Assembly: GCA_015064395.1 (NCBI GenBank)
Contig: SVSH01000002.1
Coordinates: 53,517-117,516, forward strand
Direction: 5' to 3'
Length of the DNA stretch: 64,000 nucleotides
DNA from: Oscillospiraceae bacterium
GTDB taxonomy: Bacteria > Bacillota > Clostridia > Oscillospirales > CAG-272
Shown here: piece by piece, positions 32,887 to 41,687 of the stretch
Layout: each line of letters opens with the position of its first letter
How positions within the stretch are numbered: the stretch's first letter is position 1
The notes under the pieces: generated by a model
Told to the model about the DNA's origin: nothing
Database searches by the model: none
What the model saw: the letters and a program-made list of their open reading frames with translations, nothing else
Program-made: the position numbers and the translations under genes

Positions 32887-32929
32887 ATTGGACAGAACAC
32901 GCGATCGGGCGTGCTCTGTCCAATTTTTT
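32887..32929 (+). terminator. Terminator of rpmE
   Basis: A 16-bp stem with one mismatch (32887-32902 with 32909-32924), followed by six Ts. Confidence 0.9.
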
Positions 32930-32957
32930 ATGCAAGCGTTTTGCAGAAAGGAGCTTT

Positions 32958-34292
32958 ATGGCCTTTTTTGAACAACATGATATCGTAAAAGATCTTGAGG
33001 GAGCCCCCTTGGCGATTTTGGTTGGCGTCAGCAATCGCGACGTCTCGCCTGAGGAAGCCGAGCGGGGGCTGGACGAATTGGAGCGGCTGCTGGACACAGC
33101 GGGCGGGCAGGTATTTGCCCGTGTAATGCAGAACAAGCAATCAATTGACCCTGCTACCGTCATCGGATCGGGCAAGGTGGAGGAGATCGCCGCCCTTTGC
33201 GAGCAGAACGGCATTGAGCTGGTCATTTTTGACATGGAGCTCTCGCCCGCCCAGATCCGCAACCTGGAGGACGGCATCGGTAAGGGAATACGCGTGATTG
33301 ACCGTTCCATGCTCATTCTTGATATTTTCGCTCTGCACGCCACCACCATGGAGGGTAAGGTGCAGGTCGAGCTGGCACAGCTCAAATACACCGCCCCTCG
33401 CCTGTCCGGCCACGGCACTGAAATGAGCCGTCTGGGCGGCGGTATCGGCACGCGCGGCCCGGGTGAATCCCAACTGGAGAGCGACCGTCGTCATATGCAG
33501 CGTCGCATCCGTGCGCTGGAGGATCAGCTCGAGGAGATGGATAAAAACCGCCGCACTATGCGTGCGACCCGTCAGCGCAGTGGCGTTCCCACCGTCGCTT
33601 TGGTGGGCTACACCAACGCAGGTAAGTCCACGCTGCTCAATCGCTTGACCGACGCCGGCATTTTGGCCGAGAACAAGCTGTTTGCGACGCTCGACCCAAC
33701 GACGCGGCAGTATACGTTGCCAAGCGGCGACAAGATCCTTTTGACCGACACGGTCGGCTTTATCCGCAAATTGCCCCACCACCTCATCCGCGCCTTCCGT
33801 TCGACCTTGGACGAGGCGGCGCTGTCGGATATCTTGCTCGTTTTGATCGACGCGTCCGATCCCGAGTGCGGAGAACAGCTGTCCTGCACCGAGGCGCTTC
33901 TGGAGGAGCTGGGTGCTTCTGATAAGCCCAAATTGTACGTGTTCAATCAGTGCGACAAGCCCGAGGCGCAGGCCGCGTTTGCACTGCCCGGTAAATCGGC
34001 AGGGCAGAAGGAGGCCGTCTTTATCTCGGCCAAAACGGGTATGGGCCTGGACGAGCTGCAGGACAAGCTGACTGCCCTCATTCACGGAGGAAGAACGCGC
34101 GCGACCTTCGTCATTCCCAACGCCAAGCAGGGAATGCTGAGCCGACTCTACGCAGGTGGCGCGTCCATCGAGGACATCGACTATGGCCCCGAGGCGGTGA
34201 CCGTCACGGCGGTGGTGGATGCCCCGACGAGAGGTGCGCTTCGCGACTATGATACCTGCCCGCCCAAAGCGAGCGAGGATTGGGAGGACTGA
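32958..34292 (+). CDS. hflX: GTPase HflX
   Basis: Ribosome-associated GTPase that splits stalled or hibernating ribosomes. The 444-aa protein has the HflX N-terminal domain (VIGSGKVEEIAAL, FDMELSPAQIRNLE, RLGGGIGTRGPGESQLE), a helical hairpin, and a G domain with VALVGYTNAGKSTLLNRL (G1), TDTVGFIRKLPHHLI (G3) and FNQCDK (G4). AAAGGAG lies before the ATG. The yigZ gene follows, its start 1 base after the hflX stop, so the two form an operon. Confidence 0.95.
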   Translation: MAFFEQHDIVKDLEGAPLAILVGVSNRDVSPEEAERGLDELERLLDTAGGQVFARVMQNKQSIDPATVIGSGKVEEIAALCEQNGIELVIFDMELSPAQIRNLEDGIGKGIRVIDRSMLILDIFALHATTMEGKVQVELAQLKYTAPRLSGHGTEMSRLGGGIGTRGPGESQLESDRRHMQRRIRALEDQLEEMDKNRRTMRATRQRSGVPTVALVGYTNAGKSTLLNRLTDAGILAENKLFATLDPTTRQYTLPSGDKILLTDTVGFIRKLPHHLIRAFRSTLDEAALSDILLVLIDASDPECGEQLSCTEALLEELGASDKPKLYVFNQCDKPEAQAAFALPGKSAGQKEAVFISAKTGMGLDELQDKLTALIHGGRTRATFVIPNAKQGMLSRLYAGGASIEDIDYGPEAVTVTAVVDAPTRGALRDYDTCPPKASEDWED

Positions 34293-34293
34293 A

Positions 34294-34917
34294 ATGGCAG
34301 AGACCTATACGACCATAGCGCAGGTGGCCGAGATCGAGTTTGTCGAGCGCAAGTCGGTCTTTTACGGCTATGCCGCTCCCGTCAAAACGGAGGAGGAGGC
34401 ACTGGCGCTGATCAAGGAGCGCCGCACGCTTATGCCCGACGCGACACACCACGTGTTCGGCTATCACATGAAGGGGGGCATCCTCGCCCGTTATTCGGAC
34501 GACGGCGAGCCCCAGGGAACGGCGGGAATGCCGGTGCTGGAGGCCATCCGCAAATCGGGCGCGGACGACGCGCTGGTCGTCGTGACCCGCTACTTCGGCG
34601 GCATTCTCCTGGGTGCGGGCGGCCTGGTTCGTGCCTACGCGCACACGGCGCACCTGGCGCTGGAGGCGGCACAGATCGTCACCTTTGAGAGCTACGCCGA
34701 GCTCGAAATCAAGTGCTCCTATTCCGACTACCAAAAATATCTTGCCCAGTTGCCTCGTTTCGGCGCGGTCATGGACGACACCGACTTTGCCGATCGCGTC
34801 ACGCTCCGCTTTGCTGTCAAGAAGCACCTGACGGATGATGTGCGCACCCTCGTGCGCGAGATCAGCGCAGGCAATGACACGCTGGTCGTTCGCGGGGAGA
34901 GGTTTGATTATCGGTAA
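34294..34917 (+). CDS. YigZ/IMPACT family protein
   Basis: A 207-aa protein with the UPF0029/IMPACT N-terminal domain: EFVERKSVFYGYAAPVKTEEEAL, THHVFGYHM, RYSDDGEPQGTAGMPVLEAI and VVVTRYFGGILLGAGGLVRAY. A C-terminal DUF1949-like domain completes the usual length. Related proteins modulate translation under stress, but the bacterial role is unsettled. The ATG at 34294 uses GGGAGG inside the end of hflX; the two genes are separated by a single base. Confidence 0.9.
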   Translation: MAETYTTIAQVAEIEFVERKSVFYGYAAPVKTEEEALALIKERRTLMPDATHHVFGYHMKGGILARYSDDGEPQGTAGMPVLEAIRKSGADDALVVVTRYFGGILLGAGGLVRAYAHTAHLALEAAQIVTFESYAELEIKCSYSDYQKYLAQLPRFGAVMDDTDFADRVTLRFAVKKHLTDDVRTLVREISAGNDTLVVRGERFDYR

Positions 34918-34960
34918 GGAACATCGCGCGGGAAATTTCCGGAAATTATGATGGAATATC

Positions 34961-34989
34961 TTGACAAATGCTATGCTTTGCGATATAAT
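34961..34989 (+). promoter_or_regulatory. Consensus promoter for tRNA-Gly
   Basis: TTGACA at 34961-34966, 17-bp spacer, TATAAT at 34984-34989; both hexamers perfect. The tRNA begins 15 bases downstream. Confidence 0.92.
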
Positions 34990-35003
34990 AGCGAGGTAAT
35001 ATC

Positions 35004-35077
35004 GCAGGCGTAGTTTAGTGGTAAAACATCAGCTTCCCAAGCTGAATTTGCGGGTTCGATTCCCGTCGCCTGCTCCA
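35004..35077 (+). tRNA. tRNA-Gly (anticodon CCC)
   Basis: A full cloverleaf: acceptor GCAGGCG pairs with CGCCTGC, anticodon stem TCAGC pairs with GCTGA around the loop TTCCCAA (anticodon CCC, reads GGG), T-loop TTCGATT. The 3' CCA is encoded. The discriminator base is T. Confidence 0.95.
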
Positions 35078-35127
35078 AAAAGATAAGAGGCACATCGGTG
35101 CCTCCCTTTGACTATGTAACGAAGAGA

Positions 35128-35158
35128 AGACCTGCCGATGATAATCGACAGGTCTTTT
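35128..35158. terminator. Terminator between tRNA-Gly and convergent prfB
   Basis: A 12-bp stem with one mismatch (35128-35139 with 35144-35155) and TTTT on the plus strand. It serves the tRNA transcript and lies just past the prfB stop. Confidence 0.8.
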
Positions 35159-35161
35159 GCT

Positions 35162-36274
35162 TTATTTGTTTGCGGCTTGCAGCTTGAGATAGGCGTTGAT
35201 GAAGCCGTCGATCTCGCCGTCCATGACAGCGTTGACGTCGCCTGTTTCAAACTGGGTGCGGTTGTCCTTGACCATGGTGTAGGGCATGAAGACATAGGAG
35301 CGGATCTGCGAGCCCCACTCGATGTTGGCGCGGTTGCCCTTGATGTCCTCGATCTTGTCCAGTCGCTCGCGCAGCTTGATCTCCATCAGCTTGGCCTTGA
35401 GCATTTTCATGGCCGTTTCCTTGTTCTGGAGCTGGCTGCGCTCGGTCTGACAGCCCACGACGATACCCGTAGGCTTGTGCACGATACGGATGGCCGAGTC
35501 GGTCTTGTTGATGTGCTGACCGCCCGCGCCGGAGGAGCGGTGAGCGGTGATTTCCAGATCTTCTTCGCGTAATTCAACCGAGTCAACGTTTTCAAATTCG
35601 GGCATGACCTCGATGGATGCGAAGGAGGTCTGTCTGCGGCCGGCCGCGTCAAAGGGAGAGACGCGAACGAGGCGATGAACACCGTTTTCGCTCTTGAGGT
35701 AGCCGTAGGCGTTCATACCCTCGACCATGATGGTCGCGCTTTTGATGCCGGCCTCGTCGCCGTCGAGCCAGTCGACCAGCTTGTAGGTGAAGTTGTTTCG
35801 CTCGGCCCAGCGGGTGATCATGCGGTACAGCATTTGTGCCCAGTCCTGTGCCTCGGTTCCGCCCGCACCGGGGTGAAAGGAAACGATAGCGTTGTTTTTG
35901 TCGTATTCGCCGCAAAGCAGAACGCCGATGCGCTGCTTTTCCGCTTCTGTCGCGATGGCCTCCAGCTCGCTCTGCACCTCGGGAATGCTGTCCTCATCGG
36001 ACGCCTCAATGGCGATCTCGGCAAGGGCAATGGCGTCCTCCAGGCGAGCGACCAGGCGCTCGTAGTTTTCGATGGTCGTCTTTTTCTGCTTGATGCCCTG
36101 CAGGATGCGGGAGGAGCGATCGGGATCGTTCCAGAAGGAGGGGTCCAGCGTTTGCTGCTCCTCGTCCTCGGCGGCGGCGCGCAGCTCCTCTACGCGCAAG
36201 GCACGGCCAAGCTCCTCTAAGGGCTCACGCATACCGGTCAATTTATATTTTGCTTCTTCCAGTGCAATGATCAT
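35162..36274 (-). CDS. prfB: Peptide chain release factor 2, without a programmed frameshift
   Basis: Class I release factor for UGA and UAA stops. The 370-aa product has the RF2-specific tripeptide SPF in VRVSPFDAAGRRQTSFASIE and the universal GGQ in SSGAGGQHINKTDSA. Most bacterial prfB genes carry an in-frame UGA and need a +1 frameshift near codon 25. Here the frame is continuous from the ATG at 36274 to the stop, at normal length. So the usual autoregulatory recoding is absent. AAGGAAA lies upstream of the ATG. Confidence 0.95.
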   Translation of the reverse strand: MIIALEEAKYKLTGMREPLEELGRALRVEELRAAAEDEEQQTLDPSFWNDPDRSSRILQGIKQKKTTIENYERLVARLEDAIALAEIAIEASDEDSIPEVQSELEAIATEAEKQRIGVLLCGEYDKNNAIVSFHPGAGGTEAQDWAQMLYRMITRWAERNNFTYKLVDWLDGDEAGIKSATIMVEGMNAYGYLKSENGVHRLVRVSPFDAAGRRQTSFASIEVMPEFENVDSVELREEDLEITAHRSSGAGGQHINKTDSAIRIVHKPTGIVVGCQTERSQLQNKETAMKMLKAKLMEIKLRERLDKIEDIKGNRANIEWGSQIRSYVFMPYTMVKDNRTQFETGDVNAVMDGEIDGFINAYLKLQAANK

Positions 36275-36311
36275 GTCTGATTTTCCTTACTTGCGTTATT
36301 TTACAGGATAT

Positions 36312-36341
36312 AGTATACCACAAAGGAGGGAGGTTTGGCAA
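36312..36341 (-). promoter_or_regulatory. Promoter for prfB
   Basis: Read on the minus strand: TTGCCA (36341-36336), 18-bp spacer, TATACT (36317-36312) with TGG before it (extended -10). Confidence 0.7.
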
Positions 36342-36392
36342 TAGGTTTTTGGAAAAATGTTGGCGGCTGAATTTTATAGCGTGTGCTTCTAC

Positions 36393-36833
36393 GGACGCGC
36401 ATACTGCTTCGCGCTGCGCGGAATGCCTTTTGATGTTACTTCTTTGTCGTTCCACAAAGAAGTAACCAAGAAAAGGAACTCGGACGTTCCCTCCGAGGCC
36501 TCCCTCCCGTGCCGCTCTTCAAATAGGAACAAGAGAGATTATATATGAGTTGTTACTACCGCGCTCCAAATTGTGTCAACACGAGCGGCAGATGGAGAGG
36601 GCAAAAGTTCCTGCCCTTCAGTGAGTGCGAGTTTCTTTAACTCGTGCTCGCAAGCGTTGAAGGTGTATACTTTTGCGCCACAATCAGGCAAAATTTATTT
36701 TGCCGTGGCGCACGGTGGGGGATCCAAGGGGTATCCCCTTGGTGCCTTTTCTTCGCCTATTCTTTGCGGCAAGGCAAAGAATAGGCATCTGTTATCCGCT
36801 CAGCGCGCGGCTTGCCGCGCAGTATGAGCGTCC
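36393..36833. repeat. MITE-like intergenic element B with terminal inverted repeats
   Basis: The 653-base gap between prfB and glyQS contains no credible gene. GGACGCGCATACTGC at 36393-36407 is inverted, with one mismatch, at 36819-36833. Inside are a CTTCTTTGT/ACAAAGAAG palindrome and GGGGGATCCAAGGGG, the block also found in element A (4030-4338). The order of blocks is the same: a palindrome with a CAAGAAA motif, a middle part ending near GCGTTGAA, the GGATCCAAGGGG block, a second palindrome and the terminal repeat. Confidence 0.55.
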
Positions 36834-36879
36834 CAAGAAGAAGTTGTTTGAAGTCTTGGACAACCTTTTCCCCCCACGC

Positions 36880-36916
36880 AAAAACCGCACACAGGAAATC
36901 CCCATGCGCGGTTTTG
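36880..36916 (-). terminator. Terminator of glyQS
   Basis: An imperfect hairpin whose minus-strand 3' arm is GCGGTTTTT. It lies 12 bases beyond the stop codon. Confidence 0.7.
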
Positions 36917-36927
36917 TGATATTCAAA

Positions 36928-38352
36928 TCAGAACTGAATTCTCTCCTCAATGTAGCTCTTAAGCTCGGAAATCGGGATACGAACCTGCTCCATGGTGTCG
37001 CGGTCGCGGACGGTGACGCACTGATCAGCCTCAACACCCTTTTCGGAATCGCCCACCGTCTCGAAGTCGACCGTGATGCAAAGAGGTGTGCCGATCTCGT
37101 CCTCGCGGCGGTAACGCTTACCGATCGAGCCGGTTTCGTCGTAGTCCACCATGAAATACTTGGAGAGCTCCTCGTAGATCTCGCTTGCCTTGTCGCCCAG
37201 CTTCTTGGACAGGGGGAGTACTGCCGCCTTGAAGGGAGCCAAAGCAGGGTGCAGGTGAAGAACCGTGCGGACGTCACCCTTTGCCTCGTCGATGACCTCC
37301 TCGTCGTAGGCCTCTACCAGGAAGGCAAGAGCCACGCGGTCAGCGCCCAGCGAGGGCTCGATGACGTAAGGAACGTAGTGTGCGTTGGCCTCCTGATCGA
37401 AATAGGTCATATCCTTGCCGCTGTGCTCGGCGTGCTGGCCCAGGTCGTAGTTGGTTCTGTCGGCAATGCCCCAAAGCTCGCCCCAGCCGAAGGGGAACAG
37501 GAACTCAAAGTCGGTCGTTGCCTTGGAGTAGAAGGCCAGCTCCTCGGGATCGTGGTCGCGCAGACGCAGGTTCTCGTCCTTCATGCCCAGATCGAGCAGC
37601 CACTTGTGGCAATAGTCCTTCCAGTAAGCGAACCACTCAAGGTCAGTGTCGGGCTTGCAGAAGAACTCCAGCTCCATCTGCTCAAACTCACGGGTACGGA
37701 AGACGAAGTTACCGGGGGTGATCTCGTTACGGAACGACTTACCGATCTGTGCGACACCGAAGGGCAGCTTGCGGCGGGTCGAACGCTGGACGGCAGGGAA
37801 GTTGACGAAGATACCCTGAGCCGTCTCGGGGCGCAGGTAAACGGTCGATGCCGAGTCCTCGGTAACGCCCACGAAGGTCTTGAACATCAGATTGAACTTT
37901 TTGATATCGGTGAACTCGTGACCGCCGCAGTCGGGACAGCCGATGTTCTTTTGCTTGATAAAGGCGGCCATCTCCTCGAACGACCAAGCGGCGGGATTGT
38001 CGTCGGTACCGTTCTCAAAGGCGTACTCCTCGATGAGCTTGTCCGCGCGGTGACGGGCGCGGCACTGCTTGCAGTCCATCAGAGGGTCGGAAAAGCCACC
38101 CACGTGACCCGAGGCCACCCAGGTCTGGGGATTCATAATAATGGCGCTGTCAAGGCCGACGTTGTATTTGCTCTCCTGAACAAATTTTTTCCACCAAGCA
38201 CGCTTGACGTTGTTTTTGAACTCAACGCCCAAAGGACCGTAGTCCCAGGAGTTGGCCAAGCCGCCGTAGATCTCGGAGCCGGGGAAAATGAAGCCGCGCG
38301 TCTTACAGAGCGCTACGATTTTGTCCATTGTTTTGTCGCTGTTTTTCATCAT
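36928..38352 (-). CDS. glyQS: Glycyl-tRNA synthetase, single-chain (homodimeric) type
   Basis: Class II synthetase charging tRNA-Gly. The 474-aa length and motifs are those of the homodimeric form: [58 protein letters not shown] and the C-terminal anticodon-binding domain. Two Cys pairs (CKQCRA, CPDCGG) could bind zinc. AAAGGAG precedes the ATG at 38352. Its promoter lies about 60 bases upstream with no room for a T-box, the usual glyQS regulator in Firmicutes. A tRNA-Gly gene lies 1.9 kb beyond the glyQS stop. Confidence 0.96.
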   Translation of the reverse strand: MMKNSDKTMDKIVALCKTRGFIFPGSEIYGGLANSWDYGPLGVEFKNNVKRAWWKKFVQESKYNVGLDSAIIMNPQTWVASGHVGGFSDPLMDCKQCRARHRADKLIEEYAFENGTDDNPAAWSFEEMAAFIKQKNIGCPDCGGHEFTDIKKFNLMFKTFVGVTEDSASTVYLRPETAQGIFVNFPAVQRSTRRKLPFGVAQIGKSFRNEITPGNFVFRTREFEQMELEFFCKPDTDLEWFAYWKDYCHKWLLDLGMKDENLRLRDHDPEELAFYSKATTDFEFLFPFGWGELWGIADRTNYDLGQHAEHSGKDMTYFDQEANAHYVPYVIEPSLGADRVALAFLVEAYDEEVIDEAKGDVRTVLHLHPALAPFKAAVLPLSKKLGDKASEIYEELSKYFMVDYDETGSIGKRYRREDEIGTPLCITVDFETVGDSEKGVEADQCVTVRDRDTMEQVRIPISELKSYIEERIQF

Positions 38353-38413
38353 AGTTTGACGATCTCCTTTCGGTTGCCTTGGAATGAAGCAACACGATGT
38401 TTTATGATAAAAT

Positions 38414-38442
38414 ATTATACCACAAAAAGGTCTTTATGTCAA
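38414..38442 (-). promoter_or_regulatory. Consensus promoter for glyQS
   Basis: Read on the minus strand: TTGACA (38442-38437), 17-bp spacer, TATAAT (38419-38414), preceded by TGG. The 366-base gap 38353-38718 holds this and the divergent lipoprotein promoter; nothing else was seen between them. Confidence 0.9.
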
Positions 38443-38588
38443 GGATATTTTTCTCTGCAGTCCCAATTTGGGGCGTCTTTGAACGAGCGCGATCTTTGAC
38501 GATCGGATCAGCAGTCGAAAAGGCACGAGGTGGGGGAGACGGTGCCGAAATTTCGCGGAATTTTCTTTGAAAAATGCGTATAATTTTA

Positions 38589-38617
38589 TTGACAAGCCCA
38601 ATATGTTGTGGTATAAT
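38589..38617 (+). promoter_or_regulatory. Consensus promoter for the SH3-repeat lipoprotein
   Basis: TTGACA at 38589-38594, 17-bp spacer, TATAAT at 38612-38617 with TGG before it. About 95 untranslated bases follow. Confidence 0.9.
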
Positions 38618-38718
38618 GTAAACAGCGTATACACGATGCGTACTCGCGGCGGTCTTCCGCTTTGAACACGCACCGTCAAGAACATAAAAAATCAGGACAG
38701 AAAAAAAGGAGAGAAAAC

Positions 38719-40047
38719 ATGAAGAAGATCCTTTCGTTTGCACTCGCACTTTTGATCGTAGGCTCTATGGTCGCTTGCAATAATAAGAAGCCGGATAATG
38801 AAAATCCGGATAACCAAAATCCCGGCACAACGGAACCCGGTGACAACCAGAACCCTGATGATAATCAGAACCCTGATGACAATCAGAACCCTGATGATAA
38901 TCAGAACCCTGATGATAACCAGAACCCTGATGATAATCAGAACCCTGATGATAACCAGAACCCCGATGATAACCAGAACCCCGGCGAGAACGAAAAGCCC
39001 GAGATCAAGTTCAACCCCGTAAACGAGAAGGTCTATGCGCTTGTTACGGTTGAGCTGCGTACCGAGCCTGCGGCTGACGTTGCTAACGTCAAGGGCGAGC
39101 TTCGCGTGAACGAGGTCGTGACTCGCGTTGCCGTATCGGAAGACGGTGAGTGGAGTAAGGTCCACTACGAGGCGGCTGGCTTGGAGGGTGACTACTACGT
39201 GGCATCCAACTGCCTGAGCCTGTATAACGGTACGGACGAGCCCGGTGACGATCTGCCCGGCCAGGATGATCCCGTAACGCCTCCCGTAACCAATCCCGAT
39301 GATAATGAGTTCGTTACCATTACTCCCGAGTACGTTTACGTAACGACCGCCTCCTTGAATTTGCGCAAGGCGCCTTCCATGAATGGCGAGGTCGTAGCAC
39401 AACTGTCCTTCGGCACTAAGCTGGAGCGCGTGGCAAAGAACGCTGCCGGCTGGAGTGTGGTCGTCTACAACGGCAACCAGTACTATCTCTCTTCTGACTA
39501 CGTGACCACCGACGACGTGACGGGTAGCAACTTCACGACGTTGGATCAGCCTGTCAACAAGACGGTCACTGCATACACGCTGAAGATCCGCAAGTCTCCT
39601 TGGATGGACCCCACGGATGAAAACGTCTTTGGCTATTTGTCCCGCGGTGACGTTGTCAAGTGCGTCGCTATTTCTCCCGACGGCGCATGGTATCGCATGG
39701 AGCATACGGACGGCAACTACTACTATGTAGGTGCTAAATATCTGACCGGCTACACCGGCCCCACTACGCCCGGCACGCCCGGCGAGGATACCCCCACCAA
39801 GCCCACGGTTACCTTTACCCAACTGGCTGCTCCTGTTGTAATGTACACCATCAACAAGACGGGCGGCGTTCGCGTTTACTCCTCGCCCGATATGCTGACC
39901 ACTCCCGCTACCACGTTGAACGCTTCGACGGCAGTCTACTGCACCGAGATCTCGACCGACGAGGTTTGGTACAAGGTCACTCTGGCAGGTCAACCTGACA
40001 CCTACTACTATATCCTGGTAGCAGACCTGCAGACCGGCGGTAAATAA
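38719..40047 (+). CDS. Surface lipoprotein with NPDDNQ repeats and four SH3-like domains
   Basis: A 442-aa lipoprotein: the signal peptide ends in MVAC (Cys20). It is followed by an Asn/Pro/Asp linker with seven NPDDNQ units. Four bacterial SH3-like modules come next, each with the VxxxxLNLRxxPS-type opening: EYVYVTTASLNLRKAPSMNG is the clearest, and KTVTAYTLKIRKSPWMDP the next. SH3b modules bind peptidoglycan or protein partners at the cell surface. No catalytic domain is present. AAGGAG lies before the ATG. The linker length can change by loss or gain of 18-bp units. Confidence 0.82.
   Translation: MKKILSFALALLIVGSMVACNNKKPDNENPDNQNPGTTEPGDNQNPDDNQNPDDNQNPDDNQNPDDNQNPDDNQNPDDNQNPDDNQNPGENEKPEIKFNPVNEKVYALVTVELRTEPAADVANVKGELRVNEVVTRVAVSEDGEWSKVHYEAAGLEGDYYVASNCLSLYNGTDEPGDDLPGQDDPVTPPVTNPDDNEFVTITPEYVYVTTASLNLRKAPSMNGEVVAQLSFGTKLERVAKNAAGWSVVVYNGNQYYLSSDYVTTDDVTGSNFTTLDQPVNKTVTAYTLKIRKSPWMDPTDENVFGYLSRGDVVKCVAISPDGAWYRMEHTDGNYYYVGAKYLTGYTGPTTPGTPGEDTPTKPTVTFTQLAAPVVMYTINKTGGVRVYSSPDMLTTPATTLNASTAVYCTEISTDEVWYKVTLAGQPDTYYYILVADLQTGGK
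38851..38976 (+). repeat. Tandem repeat, seven 18-bp units within the lipoprotein gene
   Basis: Seven direct copies of AACCCTGATGATAATCAG with 0-2 changes each, encoding NPDDNQ. The in-frame 18-bp period allows expansion or contraction without frameshift. Confidence 0.95.
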
Positions 40048-40061
40048 TTCAAAACGATCCC

Positions 40062-40092
40062 AAGAGGGCTGCTGTGAGCGGCCCTCTTTGTT
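40062..40092 (+). terminator. Terminator of the SH3-repeat lipoprotein gene
   Basis: An AAGAGGGC/GCCCTCTT stem with an internal GCT-GTG-AGC extension, followed by a T-rich tract. Confidence 0.8.
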
Positions 40093-40106
40093 TGTCTTAA
40101 ATCCAC

Positions 40107-40135
40107 TTGACAAAGAAGGCACTATGTGGTATGAT
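40107..40135 (+). promoter_or_regulatory. Promoter for the EEP-fold lipoprotein
   Basis: TTGACA at 40107-40112, 17-bp spacer, TATGAT at 40130-40135 with TGG before it (extended -10). Confidence 0.85.
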
Positions 40136-40163
40136 AGTAGCATCAAATAAACGGAGGCATCTG

Positions 40164-41072
40164 ATGATGAAAAGAATTTTGGCTTTTGCCCTGATCCTGG
40201 CGCTGCTTCTGACCATGCCGTTCTTGTACGCCTGCGACGACACGACGGATGATCAACCCGGCGACGGCGAAACGGGTGACAACGAGCCCGGCGAAAACGA
40301 GGACCCTGGCGAAAATGAAGAACCGGAGGAACCGAAGGATATGACACTCAGAATTGGTAGCTTTAATATCAAGAACGGTACGGATGTTGGACACAATATG
40401 AAGCTGCTGGCAGACGAGATCCTGCGCCTGGAGCTTGATATCGTTGGTCTGCAGGAGGTTGACCGTTTGGCCGATCGCTCTCAGTACCTGGATACGATGG
40501 AAACGCTTTCTGAACTGACCGGCTATGAGTATTACTACTACTCCAAGGCAATCAATATTACCGGTGATCCGGGAAAGTACGGTCAACAGGGTGAATACGG
40601 CACGGGTATTCTGTCCAAGTACCCCATCGTCTTCGAGGAGACTACTAAGCTTTCCTCGGGCGGTTATGAGCAGCGCGTTCTTGGTAACGTTATCATCGAA
40701 TACGAGGGCGTGCAGATCAATTTCTTCAATACCCACCTGACCTATAACACTCTTGAGATGCGGGAAAAGCAAATGGAAGAGATCAATGGGCTGATGGGTG
40801 ACGCTAAGTACTGCATTCTGACCGGCGACTTCAACATTGAATCGATCGAGGAATTCAAGAATTTCACCAACCTTACGGGCGCGAGCAACGAGGATAATCC
40901 TCTGGAGTCCTATCCCGGTTGGAAAACAGAGCCCTGGCCGACCGGTAGCTTGGACAACGTTCTGTATTCCAAGGAATTTACCTTGAAGGACTGCGGCGTG
41001 TCCAAGAAATCCCTCTCCGACCACTATCTCTTGTGGGCAGAGCTTGAGATCATCACCGAAACTGAAGAATAA
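40164..41072 (+). CDS. Lipoprotein of the endonuclease/exonuclease/phosphatase family
   Basis: A 302-aa lipoprotein: the signal peptide ends in LYAC (Cys24), followed by an acidic Gly/Glu/Pro linker. The EEP fold follows with its catalytic landmarks in order: IGSFNIKNG, DIVGLQEVDRL, YGTGILSKYPI, NTHLTYN, LTGDFNIE and SDHYLLWAEL. All metal and catalytic positions appear present. Substrate could be DNA, an inositol phosphate or a lipid head group; an exported phosphodiesterase is as much as can be said. The ATG at 40164 follows CGGAGGC; a second ATG at 40167 is equally possible. Confidence 0.85.
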   Translation: MMKRILAFALILALLLTMPFLYACDDTTDDQPGDGETGDNEPGENEDPGENEEPEEPKDMTLRIGSFNIKNGTDVGHNMKLLADEILRLELDIVGLQEVDRLADRSQYLDTMETLSELTGYEYYYYSKAINITGDPGKYGQQGEYGTGILSKYPIVFEETTKLSSGGYEQRVLGNVIIEYEGVQINFFNTHLTYNTLEMREKQMEEINGLMGDAKYCILTGDFNIESIEEFKNFTNLTGASNEDNPLESYPGWKTEPWPTGSLDNVLYSKEFTLKDCGVSKKSLSDHYLLWAELEIITETEE

Positions 41073-41082
41073 GAAAATACAT

Positions 41083-41122
41083 AAAAACGGTCGTTACCGC
41101 GCATGGGTAACGACCGTTTTTT
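41083..41122. terminator. Bidirectional terminator, EEP lipoprotein and membrane protein genes
   Basis: A 15-bp perfect stem with a GCGCAT loop and A/T tracts on both flanks. It reaches into the stop codon of the convergent gene. Confidence 0.92.
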
Positions 41123-41672
41123 AGTTCATCCAACGGCGCAGGCGCTGTTGGTATTTTCGCAGATAGAGGGTGATCAGGCGGGTCAGGGCGATGTCGAACA
41201 GATGCAGGGTGACGCTGCCCAAAATGAACAAAAGGGCATTGTACCAAAAGGGCATATGCTCGACACCCACCAGGAAATGGGAGGCGAGGATGATGCCGAT
41301 CTCGCCTGCCGCGAACACGATTTCCTTCAACAAACGGCAAATGGGACGGGGCAAGCGCTCCAAATATGCTTTGACAATGGGGTAATAGCCAAACAAAAGA
41401 TAGACCGCACCGGGCATTTTGTAGGGAAGCAACAGCAAAGACAAAATAGAGGTCGCGGCCCAAACGGCCCAAGGATAGGCGCGTCCGTATTCGATGACGA
41501 GAGGAAAGAGCAGCATGGCGGCCAGAGCCGCTACGCAAAGCTCCAATATCTCCAGAAGTGCACCGAAATACAGCATGACGACACCGAGGGCGATGAACAT
41601 AGCGCACAGCGTGATGCGCTTGATACGACGCCGCCTGTCGTGGCGATTTTGGAGAGAGGGATGTGTTGGCAT
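41121..41672 (-). CDS. Integral membrane protein of unknown function
   Basis: A 183-aa protein with about five membrane spans. It has a basic N-terminus (RHDRRRRIKRI), then LCAMFIALGVVMLYFGALLE, LAALAAMLLFPLVIEYG and YPWAVWAATSILSLLLLP. This pattern recurs in short clostridial membrane proteins of unknown role, and the general shape recalls ECF-transporter substrate subunits, but no such motif is clear. It lies 15 bases downstream of the DnaJ-domain gene on the same strand, so it is the last gene of that operon. Confidence 0.7.
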   Translation of the reverse strand: MPTHPSLQNRHDRRRRIKRITLCAMFIALGVVMLYFGALLEILELCVAALAAMLLFPLVIEYGRAYPWAVWAATSILSLLLLPYKMPGAVYLLFGYYPIVKAYLERLPRPICRLLKEIVFAAGEIGIILASHFLVGVEHMPFWYNALLFILGSVTLHLFDIALTRLITLYLRKYQQRLRRWMN

Positions 41673-41687
41673 AGCAGTACCTCGTCC

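Noticed and set aside
36357..36548. Small ORF upstream of element B
   Set aside because: Overlaps the element's terminal repeat, has no ribosome binding site and no sensible protein pattern.
38840..38990. CRISPR-like direct repeats
   Set aside because: The 18-bp units have no spacers between them and lie in frame within a lipoprotein gene.
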